Assembly: GCA_016858145.1 (NCBI GenBank)
Contig: JAEHOE010000121.1
Coordinates: 248,001 to 312,000 of the forward strand
DNA: 64,000 bases
From: Edaphochlamys debaryana
Lineage: Eukaryota; Chlorophyta; Chlorophyceae; Chlamydomonadales
Reading direction: 5' to 3'
Below, piece after piece: positions 21,869-34,000 of the stretch. Numbering within the stretch: the first letter of the stretch is position 1; every line of letters begins with the position of its first letter. The notes under the pieces are model-generated. The model was not told the DNA's origin. It worked only from the letters and a program-made list of their open reading frames with translations, and made no database searches. The position numbers were made by a program, and so were the translations under genes.

Positions 21869-22645
21869 TCAAGCGGCAAGCAACGTTTCAGCGCTTCTCG
21901 CGCTTCTGGGTTAAAGAAGGGGTGGTTCGGGTTTGAGGAGCCTTTAGAAACGCGACGCGTCAGCTCTAGCAGCTCTAGCCTACTGGATACAGAGAGCACC
22001 TGGGCCCAGAGCAACTGCGACCCGACGCTGCTCCGAGGCCTTGCGTGCCGACCGCGCAATCCGGCCCTGGCCCCGGAGCCCCTGGCTTCCCCAGAGTGGC
22101 GCCTTGGCCCCTGCGCGACGCCCAGCCTGTCGCATTCCCACTGCTTCCTACCAGCTTTGCGTCCTGCAGATGTATCTACCGCTAGCTGGTAGACTGGTGT
22201 TTGGTAAGCTGGCGAACCCGCTTGGCGTGGCCCCACCTGCCCTCAGCAGCTGTGGCCAGCGGAGGCCGTGAGTTCCAGCCTGTTCCGCCCACACCCTTGA
22301 CGCACGCCAAGCGGCAATTCTGCTGCAGGATCAGGTGGTATTTCTGGTTCGGGAGATGCGGGTCGCTGTGGTGGAGGTAGCCCTGAGGCGCCCTTGCATG
22401 CCCCCGCCCTCCCCGCCGTCCCTCCTCCCCGCCAGGCCCCCGCCCGCCCCGCCTGCCCCCGCCGGGCCGGTCCTGAGGCCTGACCGCCCCTGTCCGTGCC
22501 ATCCGCCCTGCATCCCCTGCACGTGCTGACTTGCGACGCCCTCGAAGACCCCCCCCCCGGATGTATCTGCCGTACCGTACCGCAGTCATTGCCGCCCGGT
22601 TGTTACGAAGTCCCCTCGAAACACATCCTTCCACAGTATGTCCAA
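21869..22645. other. Divergent intergenic region
   Basis: Lies between the start of the thioredoxin-like gene (-) and the start of the secreted beta-propeller gene (+), so it should carry both promoters. No clear TATA box and no coding signal were seen. A C-rich tract occupies 22400-22480. Confidence 0.4.
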
Positions 22646-24885
22646 ATGCCCCTCCACGCGCTGCTGGCCACGCTCTTAGCAGCGTTGCTGCTAGCAACGG
22701 CCGCGGCGCAGAACAGCTCTCCCGAGTACCATGCGGTCCATCCTTACTGTCGATGTAGCAAGCCGGGCTGCCAGCCCTACGTGCGAAGAATCTATGACAT
22801 AACTGAGACCCTACGAGGGACAGACTTGCCTTCAGAAGCGTGCATTTTCAACCCAGCGCTCGTGCGGGTCGCCGGCAACCTGTTCGTGGTCTTCGCGCGC
22901 GTATACCAAGCATTAGACCCCAACAAACGATGCATACCTGGGAGATTGGACCGGTCTCCCTTCATGGACGCGTGGAATGGGTCGAAGGCCAATTTGTTGG
23001 CCGTAGTGCGCCTCAAGCGCAACCGCACGGATGGTCAGCTGGCGGCTACTCTTCTTGGTCACCGGTACCTAAACCAGACAAACCTGGAGGATGGCCGCCT
23101 GTTCCGTGACGCCCGTGGTCGGGTGTTTCTCTACCTGTCCGTGCCCATGGGCCGCTACGGAGGTAGGCCTGGGCCTGGGCTCTAGCTTATGAGCATGCGT
23201 TCAGGACGGGGGCGGGGTCCTGTCCTGCAGGGGAGGGGCCCATGCTGGGCGTGAGGGAGTGGGTCAGCGGGGGGTAGCGGCCCCCGTCCGCCCCCGTCCC
23301 CGAGACGAGCACACTCCGCGTGCAACCCTCCCCCGTTGCAGCCCCCTACGCCGGCCCTTGCAGTCGGAACCCTCCCCTGTGCCCTTCCCCCCTTCTCTGC
23401 TCAAACCTACTCTGTCTGACACCCCGGCTTGGCCCACCCCATCCGCCCACCCACGCCCCTCGCCTCGCGCACCTAGGCGCCCGCGCTTCAGTCAACGTGG
23501 TCCACCGCATCTACGTTAACTGCACCAAAGCCGCGTCGATCGCGTGCGACGCACGCATGGGGCCTGCCCGGCTGCTGACGTACATGGGCTCTCTGGCGTG
23601 GGACAAGAACTGGGTGCCCTGGAACGGCACCAGCCTAATGGCTTACTCGCACTACGGCACCCTGGGCCCCCACTCGGTCTTCAACTGGACCTCGTACCGC
23701 GAGCCCGTCCCTCACACGGGCTTCGACTATGTTGCCAACTCCACCACGCTGTTCTCTCGTTTCAAAACCACGTACGGCAGCTTGGTGCACCTGTCGGGTG
23801 GCACGCCCGCGATCCTGGAGCCGGGCGGACAGAGCTACCTGGCGATCGGACACGTGCGCGTGCACCCCGGCTGCCTGCACCCAGCCGCCATCCCGGGTCT
23901 GAGTGAGCTGCTGGGGCCGGCGGTGCGCACCAACTGCGCGCACCTGCTCAAGCTGCCCACGGAGGCAAAGGAGTCCATCCCCTTCCACTCCTTCGCGTTC
24001 ATGTGAGCTCGCGCATGTGGGGGTTGGGGGCAGGTGTGGGCTCGCCTGGAGAGCAGGGATGTGGCTTGGGAGCCGTGGGGCGTGGCGGTTGGAGGGGTGA
24101 GGCCGTGGAGCGCGGGCCACCAAGCAAGCCGGTCTCCTGGCGGTCAGCATGTGCATGTGGGCTGGGCTCGGCTGTAGCGGGGACTCGGGTGTAGCGGGGC
24201 TGTGGTTCTCGGCAGCGATACTAAGGGCTCATGTGCATGCCCTGTCCGTGCAGGGGCCCCGGCAACCGGCCTCTGAAGCACTACCACGTGGACTACAGCT
24301 TCTTCATCTACCGGTGCGGCCGCGTACAGGGAGCCGGGACATGGGGCCATGGCGGGGAAGGCTCGTGTCCATTTGGGTGTTGGGAGGCGCGAAGAGAGAA
24401 GGCGTGCGACGTGCTGGGCTGCGCTTGCGGTGTCGGAGAAAGCCGGGGTAGTTGCCTCCCATGGCTTGAAAGGACTAGCAGCAGGCTCACCCCGAGCACC
24501 AAACACAGGGGCTTAGCTGCCTCCTCCCTACCGCGGCGTTTGGACTGATTGCCGCTCTCCGCCCCTCGTCTCCCTTGCCTCTCCCTCACCCTTTGTCCGC
24601 AGGTTCAGCGCAACTCCACCGTTTGAGCTGACGCACATGAGCCACGGCATCCTGCCGCCCTCGCCGGGCCATTTCGGCATCACCTTCCCGATCGGCCTGG
24701 AGCGCTTTGGCTCCGATTACGTGATTGCGTACGGCGACGCTGACCAGGCGTCAAAGCTCATGGTCCTCAAGCGGGGTGACGTCGAGCGGTTGCTGGTGCC
24801 CATCAACCTCATGGAGCGGTTGGTTCGGTCGTACTCGATCTGCACGCTACCGTTCCCCAACACGAACATAACGGGCTCGAAGTAG
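22646..24885 (+). CDS. Secreted five-bladed beta-propeller-type (glycosidase-fold) protein
   Basis: Exons 22646..23162, 23477..24002, 24254..24313 and 24603..24885 join in phases 1, 2 and 2 and give 461 residues. Residues 1-21 (MPLHALLATLLAALLLATAAA) are a clear signal peptide. The mature protein is Cys-containing near its N-terminus and has several N-glycosylation sequons (NGS, NRT, NQT, NWT, NST, NIT). Repeated strand-turn elements such as NPALVRVAGNLFVVFARV, EDGRLFRDARGRVFLYLS and ILEPGGQSYLAIGHVRV are typical of blades in five-bladed propellers of the GH43/GH130-like superfamily. The final segment, FGITFPIGLERFGSDYVIAYG, fits the last blade of such proteins. The substrate and even catalytic activity are unknown. 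I place it by fold pattern, not by catalytic residues. A TGTAA polyadenylation-type signal at 24901-24905 fits a green-algal 3' end. Confidence 0.7.
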
Positions 24886-26067
24886 GACTTGACGCTTGCA
24901 GTGTAAGAGCAGACGCAGGAGGAAGGTTTGTGACGGGCATTGGGGAGCACTTGTTGTGAGGCAGGAGCACGGCGTCTGGGGTATGTTAGTCAGGGGGTCC
25001 TACTCAGTGTGGCCCAGCGTGCGTGAGCTCTTCCGAGGGAAGGTGCACTAGGTCGTGTAGGTTGATGGCCCTAAGGCAGAGAAGATTGTAGCTGAGCGAT
25101 TTCCAGAAGGGCATGATACACTTCGAGCATGTCTGACCGATGCGAGACCAGGAGTGTTGAGTCATGGGGCTTGACCGGTTGGGAGAAGTAGACACGGGGA
25201 TTAGGCCTGTGTGGGACGTCGTGCTCTCATGTGCTGCCTGTGACCTATCTGTGACCGGATACGTAAATCGTGAACACCACGCATGACATTTCATGAGTAT
25301 TGCTGAAACGAGATGTGCCATGGCTTATGCGTTCAGGTATGGACTCTGAAAGGAGTGCCCCGGGGACTTACTTAGGTGGTAGGAGCTCGACACCATTCTC
25401 CTGGGCTCCTGCCGGTGCTCGTAGGGTATCAACTTGTCTGCATGATGGTGCCGAACTCAGGGCGGGTCGAAGGCGGGTCGTGAGCGGTTGTAAATGTGGT
25501 ACAGGCTCAGAGCTTCCCTCAGGCGCTAGCAGCCCCTTAGCCCACCTTACTGTACCGGTTTCTTCCCGCACAGCCCAGTGCGGACAGCGCCCGGTTGAGG
25601 AAGACCTCAAACGTGCTCGTAATGAGCTGGAGCGAGCATGGGAGGGTTCCAGGCTTCCAGCGTTGGGATGGCTCCCGCGAGGACGCGAGGCATGGGGGAT
25701 TTGGGAGGTTCACGGGGCCTGAACTTGGTACCGTCCAGCCAGCTGACGTCTGAGGCACGGTGCTCATATGCAAGCTGCTGTTATACTGTTGTTGTTCTCA
25801 GATACACGGACGGCGCATCAGCCGCGAAGTGCCTCACGGGACCTTCCTGCCTTGTTTGCCAGTGTCCCATCCAGGCAGGGGTGTCCCATTCAACCGGTCC
25901 TCACCCTCGATGCATGCCTCCCTTGGGCCCCGTCCGTGTGCCCATTACCCCTGCACGGGCCCAGCCCTTCCGCTTGCAGCAGGCCTTCTAGCCCCACACG
26001 CGAACCGCACTGGCCCCGTGCACCAGCCGTCCCTATCACCGCTGCCCCCACGCTGCGACCCCGCCCC
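24886..26067. other. Intergenic region between convergent genes
   Basis: Holds a TGTAA element at 24901-24905, the usual chlorophyte polyadenylation signal, just past the stop of the upstream gene. The rest is of moderate GC content with no exon-like frame that I can support. Confidence 0.45.
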
Positions 26068-29000
26068 TCAGTACCCCTGCGCCCCCGACAGCCCCAGCAG
26101 CCGCCGGATCTGCGCCACCATCGCCTGGCGGCTCTGCGGGTGTGTGGCCACGCTGGTGCGCTGCAGCACCGCCTCCTCGTCGCGGGCGATGCGGCCCAGC
26201 AGCTCCTGGGGGGAAGGGAGCGGGGACGGCGGGAGGTCACAAGGTGGATGGCATAGCAAAGGTCACGGCGGCGGAGGGTGCATGCATGTGCATGCTTGGG
26301 TTGCCCCGCTTGAGGGCCTGTTGTCGCGTCGTGATGTCGTCCAAAGACGCAGTGCACTGTGCACTGTGTCCCGCAGCAACGGCCAACTCTGCCCCACCTG
26401 CCTTGCGTTTGCAAGCCGTGATAACCGTACCACCGGTGCCTCTCACGTACCCCCCCGCCCACCTGCATGCGGTCGTGCACCACCGCTGACGCCAGCTTGG
26501 CCTCCTGCTTGGTGGCCAGCAGCGCCTCGCGGTTGGCACTGCACAGGAGTTTGGAAAGGTAGCAGGTGATGAGGCGAGGCCCAATAGGAGTCAGGGCAAC
26601 CAACCGAGGGAAGATTGGCACTGGCAGGCTCGGGCGACGCGCCGGGCAAGCAATGGGAGGCGAAGGCAATCGTGGCAGAAACTGTGGCACCGGTTCCCGG
26701 TGCTCCTGTTTGTAAGCATCTCGCCCCCAGAATGCCCGACGCACCGCACGCGCTGCTGCCTCTCCGCTGCCAGCAGTGACTCCAATGTGTTGTACAGCTG
26801 CAGACGAAGGCACACGGGGTATGGAGCTCAGTTGCATCAGGCGAATGCGCACGACGACTCGAGCAGCTGTCACGCAAGATCGAAGTGACATTCCACAGGG
26901 GCTCCTCTAGGCCCATGCTGCCTCCCAAGCCCCACCCGAACTCCCACCTGCAGGTATTCCGCCTCCGCCTTGCCCATGGCCCGCTGGTAGGCAGGGAAGC
27001 GGGCAGCCTGCTTGGTAGTTCGCCGCTCCTCCAGCAGCACCTCCTTCTCACCCTCAATAACCTGACGGAGCGGGCCGGAGCGTGGGTGGGCAGTAGCAGA
27101 AACGTAAGGAGCGCGCCGGTACAATGCAAGAGCCGGTCACATTGCGTGCATCGGCACTTGCGGCTCTCGCGACGTAAACGGAAGAGGCCGCTCGCAAGCA
27201 GTGGGCAGAACAGCTCGGCCACAGCGCACCTCCAGGAACGCCTCCCGTAGCGCCAGCTCCGCCTGCAGCGCCCGCCGCATTTGGGCGCTCTTCTGCGGGG
27301 CCAGGAGGGCAGGTTGGGAAGGGGTTGCCACGGACCGACAGGCTGACCGTTAAGTCATGTGTACCCGGGTTGGCTCCCGCCCAGAGGGAAACCCCTCCGG
27401 TCCCCCCCCCGCCGCCTTACCCACCCATCCCCGCACCTGCTGATCGTGCCACTCAGCCGCCGCACGCTGCAGCTTCAGCGTCTCGATCCGCTTGTCGTAC
27501 TCCTGCACATGGGGCAAGTCAGACATCAGCCAACAGCCTGTCCTTGTCATACCCACCCACCATTCGGACCCCCCCCCTGCGACTCCCCGCAGCCCGCGCC
27601 CCTCGCCACATCCCCTACACCACCCAGCCCTGCAGCCCCTCGCACCGCGTTCTGCTGCCGCATGCGGTCCGCATTGAGCCGCAGCGCCGCCTCCCGCCGC
27701 GCCCGGGCGCTGGCCAGGCGCTCCACCAGCTCCCGCCGCTGGGCCCTCCGCGACTGCTCGTCCGCCAGGCGCAGCTGCTGTGCGGCGGCCCGTGCAGCCC
27801 GCTGCTTGGGGTCACCCAGGGCGAGGCTGCAGCGGCAAGGAAGGGACCACCGAAGGAGAGCGGCAGGGCCAGGATTGAGCAACTGCGCTGCTTGCGCACA
27901 GCTGAGGGTCACACCTGTCCACAGCTGGGGCCCACGCTCTAGCGGCCGCTTCTGTGATCCAGCGACGATACCCGGGCCTGCGCCACCCCCACGCCCTGCT
28001 TGCCCCTGCCCCGCCCTCATCGTATCAACCACACAGCCACCCACCCGTACACGTAGCGCAGCTTGCTGGCCAGCTCGCTGCTGAGGTGCATGCCCGGGTG
28101 GCCAGGCTCCCCGAGCTCCAGCTGGGTCATGGAGAGGCCCTCCGTGTCCTCCGACCGCCCGTCGTAGCTGTGGCCGTCGTAGCTGTGGCCGTCGTAGCTG
28201 CGGCCGCCCCTGGGCAGCTGCTTGGGCAGCCGCTTCTGCTCCGCCACCGGCAGGACAGCCTTGTAGGCGCCGGCGCACCGCTGCACCAGCCGCCGGCCCT
28301 TGGCCGTGGGCGCGGGCGGAACCGTGGTTCCAGGCAGGGGCTGCAGAAGGGGCCCGCCCGTGCGGCCCGTGGCGTCTATTGCCCCGTTGACGCGGACCTT
28401 ACGCCGCCCCACGGCCGCTGCTGCGACCAGGCCGGCGGGGCCGCCTTGCTTGAGCGCTTTTTTCACCGCTCTTGGCAGCCGCCCGCTGCCCGCAGACGCC
28501 TCCGAGCCAAAGGGCAACGACGAGCGCTGGCTGCCGGCGTCCAGGCTGCTGCCCGGCTCGCCCTCCAGCACGCCCCTGGCTCGACGCAGAAAGGCCTTGT
28601 GCTGGGCCATGCTGCCCACGGCGCCGTCCGGCCAAGGTGCGGCCCGCACGTTGCGCCGGGCCTGCTGCGTCGCCGCGGGCGCGGCTCCCAACCTGCCTCC
28701 GCCGGTTCCGTGTTTCCTGCCCCTCCCGCGCTCCAGGTCCTGGTCTTGGTCGTCATAGTAGAAGTCCTCGTACTCCAATCCCATGTCCCGCAGCGTTGCC
28801 TCCGCTTGGGAGATGGCCTGCTTCAGCAAGGACTCCTCGTCCTCGTCGCGGCCGTCGCGCCCACGCCCCGGCCGCCCCCCTGCGTAGGCGTCAGCGCCCG
28901 CGGGGTGGCGATGTGGGTCGTGGGGCCAGGCGGGGCGCGGGTAGTAGTGCCCGCCGCCGTATCCAGCCAGGTCGGAGGGCACGCGGAAGGGCTGGGCTAC

Positions 29001-30517
29001 CTCGGGTGTCTCCTGCACAACGGCCAAGCGGGATTGGGGGCATTTTCACGTGCCAACCCTTCGTCAACAGCCCCGGTCTCAGCACCAAGTATGGGAGCAA
29101 ACGTGGTCAAGCGCGAACTACTCGCCCAGCCAAGGCCCAGCCCCCATGAGCACTCAGCACACTTGAATGCCGGCCGAACAGGCAGTTGTCTATGACTCCT
29201 AGTGCACCGGTCTGTCTCAACCCGGCCATCGTTGCCACGCACCCGGGAGCCACGCGTGCTCTCGTGGCCCTCCCTGGACACCTCAGGGATGGGGCTGAGC
29301 GGCCGCCGGCCGTCCAGGCCGCCCTGCATCGACCGCTGCCGCTCCTGCTGCTGCCGCTGCGCCTGCCGCCGAGCCTCCCGCTCCTCCTCCTCGAACAGGT
29401 CATCGGAGTCCTGGCGGCGCGGGCTGAGGCGGCGGGTGGGCGAGGTCGAGAGGCCGTTGAGGTCCCGCGAGTGCAGATAGAGCCAGCTGTCGTCATCAGG
29501 GCGCCGGGCGGCTGCCTCCTCGTCATCGGGGACATCGAAGAGGGGCGAAGCTGGGCGGCGCCGGGAAGGGGAGGAGGGGCTTCCAGTTGCGCCCAGCGCC
29601 TGGCTGGGGCCTGGGCTGGCCACGGCACCGCCCACTGAGGCGTGGGCCTGGGCCTGGCTGGGTCCTGTTGCTCCAGCCTCGGACGCCTTTGGCTCTGGCA
29701 ACGGTGGGCCTGTAAAAGGGGGGTGGTCGGGTGAGGGCATGGCTCCGAGGCATGGCTTTCCGTCGCCGCTAACGTCTCTGCATTCCTGGCCCAACAACCC
29801 GACCGTCGCAAGCATCGAATTCCCCCTCGGGAGGGCGATGCCGCAGGGGCTTACCCACGAGCGGCTGGCCCTGGCACAAGGCCGAGAGCAGCTCCAGTAG
29901 GTTTGAGATGTCCTCCGTGCTGCCCTCCACAACGCGGCGCCCCGAGATGTGAGATAGGTCGCAGCTCAGGATCTGGCCCAGAGCCTCCACCTGGCAGATG
30001 TTCCGCACAGAGGCAGGAACACGGAATTGGGGTGCTTCGTTTGCATGTGCGTGCCCTGCAGCTTCCCACGCCTCCAGCTACCCTGGGGGATTGCTCACCA
30101 CCCTGTCGTTGTTCTCGGCCCGCTCCTCAGGGGTCTGGGGCTTGCGGTGGATGCCCTCAAGCCTGTGCTGCAGGAACCCCTCCAGCGCAGCCACAAACAC
30201 GCTTGTGCTGCTGCACACCACGCGGACCTCCTCGACAGTCGCTACCTTTGCAACCAAGCCCGCATACACCTGCGGGGCCAACACGGGCACCCCAGAGGGA
30301 GGTTTGGTTGTTATCTCACGGACAAGGGTATCAGCCGTGACCTCCCACACGGGCCGTGGGCCAAAGGGATGTGTGTTCAGTGAAGCAGGAACGGGGACGG
30401 TGCTGGAACAGGCGGGGGAGGGGGAGGGGGGCAGCAGGGGTCTGCGTCCGGGCCCACCAGTACTTTGTTGCAGGCCTGCACCAGCTCCTCGGCTGTAAAT
30501 CCGTCCTCAGTAGCCAT
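26068..30517 (-). CDS. CEP95: CEP95-like centrosomal/basal body protein
   Basis: Twelve exons: 30517..30458, 30269..30099, 29990..29855, 29709..29243, 29012..28045, 27826..27646, 27502..27437, 27292..27230, 27061..26948, 26797..26745, 26538..26463 and 26205..26068. Phases agree throughout and the total is 830 residues. Residues about 1-120 form the N-terminal calponin-homology-like region of CEP95 (formerly CCDC45). Diagnostic stretches are TSVFVAALEGFLQHRLEGI and LGQILSCDLSHISGRRVVEG followed by STEDISNLLELLSAL. Residues about 125-600 are a disordered Ser/Pro/Arg-rich linker with an acidic patch (EYEDFYYDDQDQD) and three SYDGH repeats. Residues about 600-830 are Ala/Arg/Glu-rich coiled coil. 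CEP95 localises to centrosomes in animals, so a basal-body role is inferred. It shares a 567-base divergent promoter region with the gene at 31085. Confidence 0.85.
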
Positions 30518-31084
30518 CCCCGCGCAAGCGCTAGGCTCAGCTGCGCAGCCGGCCCCTCGATGGAGGGATGCGCTGAGGCTAGGGCTGCCCCGGCAGTAGC
30601 ACACGGTGTAGGCCGGTCACTCCTGGCATTGCAACCACAGCTGACACGTATTCGGCTACACCAAGAGGTTGTACAGGTGGGGGCTAATGAAGCGCGTTTT
30701 CTCGACGATGCTTTCCGCCGTTGACCGGTTGACTGTCGCAGACTTTGCCAAGCTCATGTCAGGTATACACAGTCAAGGTGGTTCGTGCCAGCAGCGGAGC
30801 GGTGAAAGGCGAAAGAGAGCCCTGACTGAGAGCCCGATGCGACGCGCTCATGCAAGTGACCACTAGGGTGGCGCTCCAGGCCACGCGTAGTATCTCCAGC
30901 TGCTACTTACAATTGTCGGTATCCATCGGACTGCTCAGGGCAAGGAAACAATCACCTCTAAGCAGGCAGAAACACGATTGCACGCGTCCACGTTACAGCA
31001 TAACAAGGCTTCCATCACGCATCTTCAAACATATCGTTCCGCTTATAATGAAAGAATAGACCCTGCGGTGCTGTTCGCGGCACC
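30518..31084. promoter_or_regulatory. Shared divergent promoter region
   Basis: A 567-base gap separates the start codons of the CEP95-like gene (-) and the EF-hand-like gene (+). It is less GC-rich than the flanks, especially 30900-31060. No single core element is obvious. Head-to-head spacing this short suggests possible co-regulation. Confidence 0.4.
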
Positions 31085-34000
31085 ATGGCGACGGTGGGAA
31101 GCGCCCCGTCTGGGGATGCCGTAAAGTCAGTGACGGCAGGATCTATAGCCAAAAAGTAAGTGCTGGGTGAGGATTTGTCGGCAGGAAGGGCTTGCCGCGA
31201 TGCCATGCTCATTTCGGGCGCGATACTGTCACCGCAGATGCGTGGAGGACTTCTTCGAGCGTCTGGAGTCGGTGGTGAAGAAGAGGGTGAAAGTGAAAGT
31301 CGGCGGCTTGCAGACCTTCGACTGGGTGAGCCCTGACGTTGGGGGGGATGGGGGGAAAGGGTGCCGCGTGGCCCAGCCCTGCCTCACCCTGGCCCCATTC
31401 ACACGGGTGGCGAAGGCAGGGCCTGTCCACAGCCTGATGCCGGGTTGCCGGCGCATCTGGGCTCGACTGACAGTCATAAGGCCCTCTAGCACACCCTTCG
31501 CCCATGCCAGCCCCTTGATCCTCTTGCCCTCTGCAGAGCAAGTTCTCTGTGCTGCTCAATAGCGCCACGGGCAAGTCCAAGCCGCCCATCCTGCCCAGCA
31601 GCCGGACATGGCGCACGGACCTGGCCATAGAGATGAAGCCGGAAATTGTGAGAGCGGAGCAGGGCGGGGGCGGAGGCCTGGAGGGTGCGGGGCAAGGGTG
31701 CAGCAGGGCCTGGCAGGAAAGGGCAGAGGCCAGGGGGCGCAGCGGCGCTCGCTGTGGGGGGGGGGGGTCCGCGAGGCAGGCGCGGTGGTTGGGATGCAGC
31801 TGCAGCATTAGCTTGGCAGCCAGCGGGACGGTTTCTCCGCCGTCTTGCCAGCTGGTTCGCTGTGCTGTGCGGTGCTGGCCAAGGGCTCGCGCATGGCCCC
31901 CAGCCACCGCCTTTCTCTGGGCGGAGTGGGGCTGGTCCGCAGCACCGAACCGCTTACCAGGACACCAGCCCTCCGTGCCGGTACCCTTACCTGCCGTTTG
32001 CACCACCCTGTTTTGGCCGCCCGCAGAAGCAGCAGCTGCGCGAGGTGTTCATCAAGTACTGCGGCTGGGGCGACAAGAATAACTTCATGTTCATAAGCCG
32101 CGGCCAGTTCATTCGCTTCGTGCGGGACATGGGCATGTGCGGCGAGGACATCGACGCGCTGGGGCTGTCGGGGCTGTTCGACAAGGTGTGAAGACTGGGG
32201 AGCGTCTGTGGGCGGAGCTGGTTCCTATTGTAAATATCGCATCCTGTGGGCAGGAAGAGGGCACAGGTAGCCAGACCCGCAAGCCAGACCCGCAAGCCAG
32301 ACCCGCAAGCTCCGGACGCTTGGGGGCAACGGTTGACGTGCGGGTAAAAGCCCACAGACTGCTTGGAAGGCTAGCTTTGCCTGTGCCTTGCCGACCCTCC
32401 CGGTGCCCTGCCCGCCGCCCGCAGATCCTGCTGGGCTCCCTGGACCCGGGCGCCGCCTCCCGCCTAGCCATGAGCGACTTCATCCTGGCCGTCACGGGCC
32501 TGGGCACGCGACTGTGCCCCGCGGCCAGCGTGCAGGAGAGCTTCGACCAGGTGGTGAGCAGGGGGCACGTGGGGGGGTAAGGGGGGGGGGCGGAGAGGGT
32601 GAGCGGAAGGTCAAAGCGGACCGAAGGATATGGGCCGGGAGGGGCCGGGTGGGAGGAAAGCACGTGTTCAGGAAGGCTTAGTGGTTAGAAGGTTAGCACA
32701 CACGCGCTCACCGGCTCCTCCTCCGCCCGCGCCCCCCTGCCCCAGGTGGCTCGCTTCATCCTGCCCCGCCTGCACCAGCCGCTGCCGGAGCCGGAGCCCA
32801 TCGACACGGCGCTGCTGCACATGGACGTGGTGGGTACCGGGGGGGAGGAGAGGAGGGGAGAGGGGAGTGGGTTGAGGGTCAAGGGGGCAAAGTCTGCACT
32901 GTGTGCCATGTGCCATGCCACTGCGTAGCGGTACTGCACCCCTCACGTCCGCACCCGGCAGGCCTCGTTCCCTTGTGCTGATGTCCTGCCCTGGCTGTGC
33001 ATCCCGGTCCCTTGCCGCTGTCAGGTGGGCGTGCTGGAGAAGCTGCGGCCCAAGCTGGCGGTCATATGGGACACCTACATGCACCAGCAGGTGGGGGCCG
33101 TTGCTTGGGGGATGGGGGCATAGGGTGCGGGAGCATGATGCGGCCAGGCCAGGGAGTGGAGCGTTGCATAGGCGCCTGGCGCGGATGGCGGGATCGCGGC
33201 AGAACCAGAGGGAGAGGGTCGGCATAAGAAGCGATCTCGGGCGTGCGAGGAGGCGGGGGTGGACAGAGTTGCGTTGGGCTGATCCCACGGGCTGAACCGC
33301 GAACCCCTTTCCCGCGTGTGTCCCTGCAGGCCAGCCACACGTCCCTATCAGGGCACGAGAACCTGAGCAGCTCAGGCCTTCCCGGCGCAGACAGGGGCCC
33401 CGAGATGACGGTCAACACCTTCCTGCGCTTCGGCTCGGACTTTGAGGCGAGTGCTGCGGGGCCCTCGCACGGCTTTGGCGTCCAAGCCTGGTCACACGCA
33501 CATCCCTGCTGATCCCTCCTGGGCTGGCCAGGAGGACTCAGGCTGTGCGCTCCCCGCCTGCCCCGGCCGGATGCGAGGGGCGGCCTTGATCCTTCCCAAC
33601 ATGTGCGTCCCTCCCTCCCTTTCCCTGGTATCACGCTACGTCGGGCTCAGGTGACGGTGGTGATGCTGTCCAAGGTGCAGCTGGTGCACTCGTTCAAGCG
33701 CTCCCGGTTCGGGGCGGTGAGCGAGCCCATCGACTCCAACGTGCACACCAAGATCAAGCTCAACTTCCAGGGTGCGTGGATTGCGTTCGCAGACATCAAC
33801 CATCAACCATCCATGTTTACCTTGCCCCCGCTTCGTGTCATTCCCGTCAACAGCGCTTCCGCAAGCGGCCACCGCAACCACCGTAACTGGTCCCCGCGGA
33901 CCTGCCCCTCCCGCAGAGTTCCTGGACTGCTTCGCGCGCTGCGCCATGCTCGCCTTCGACTACAAGCCCCCGCCCGTGGTGGTGCCGACGCTGGACTTCA

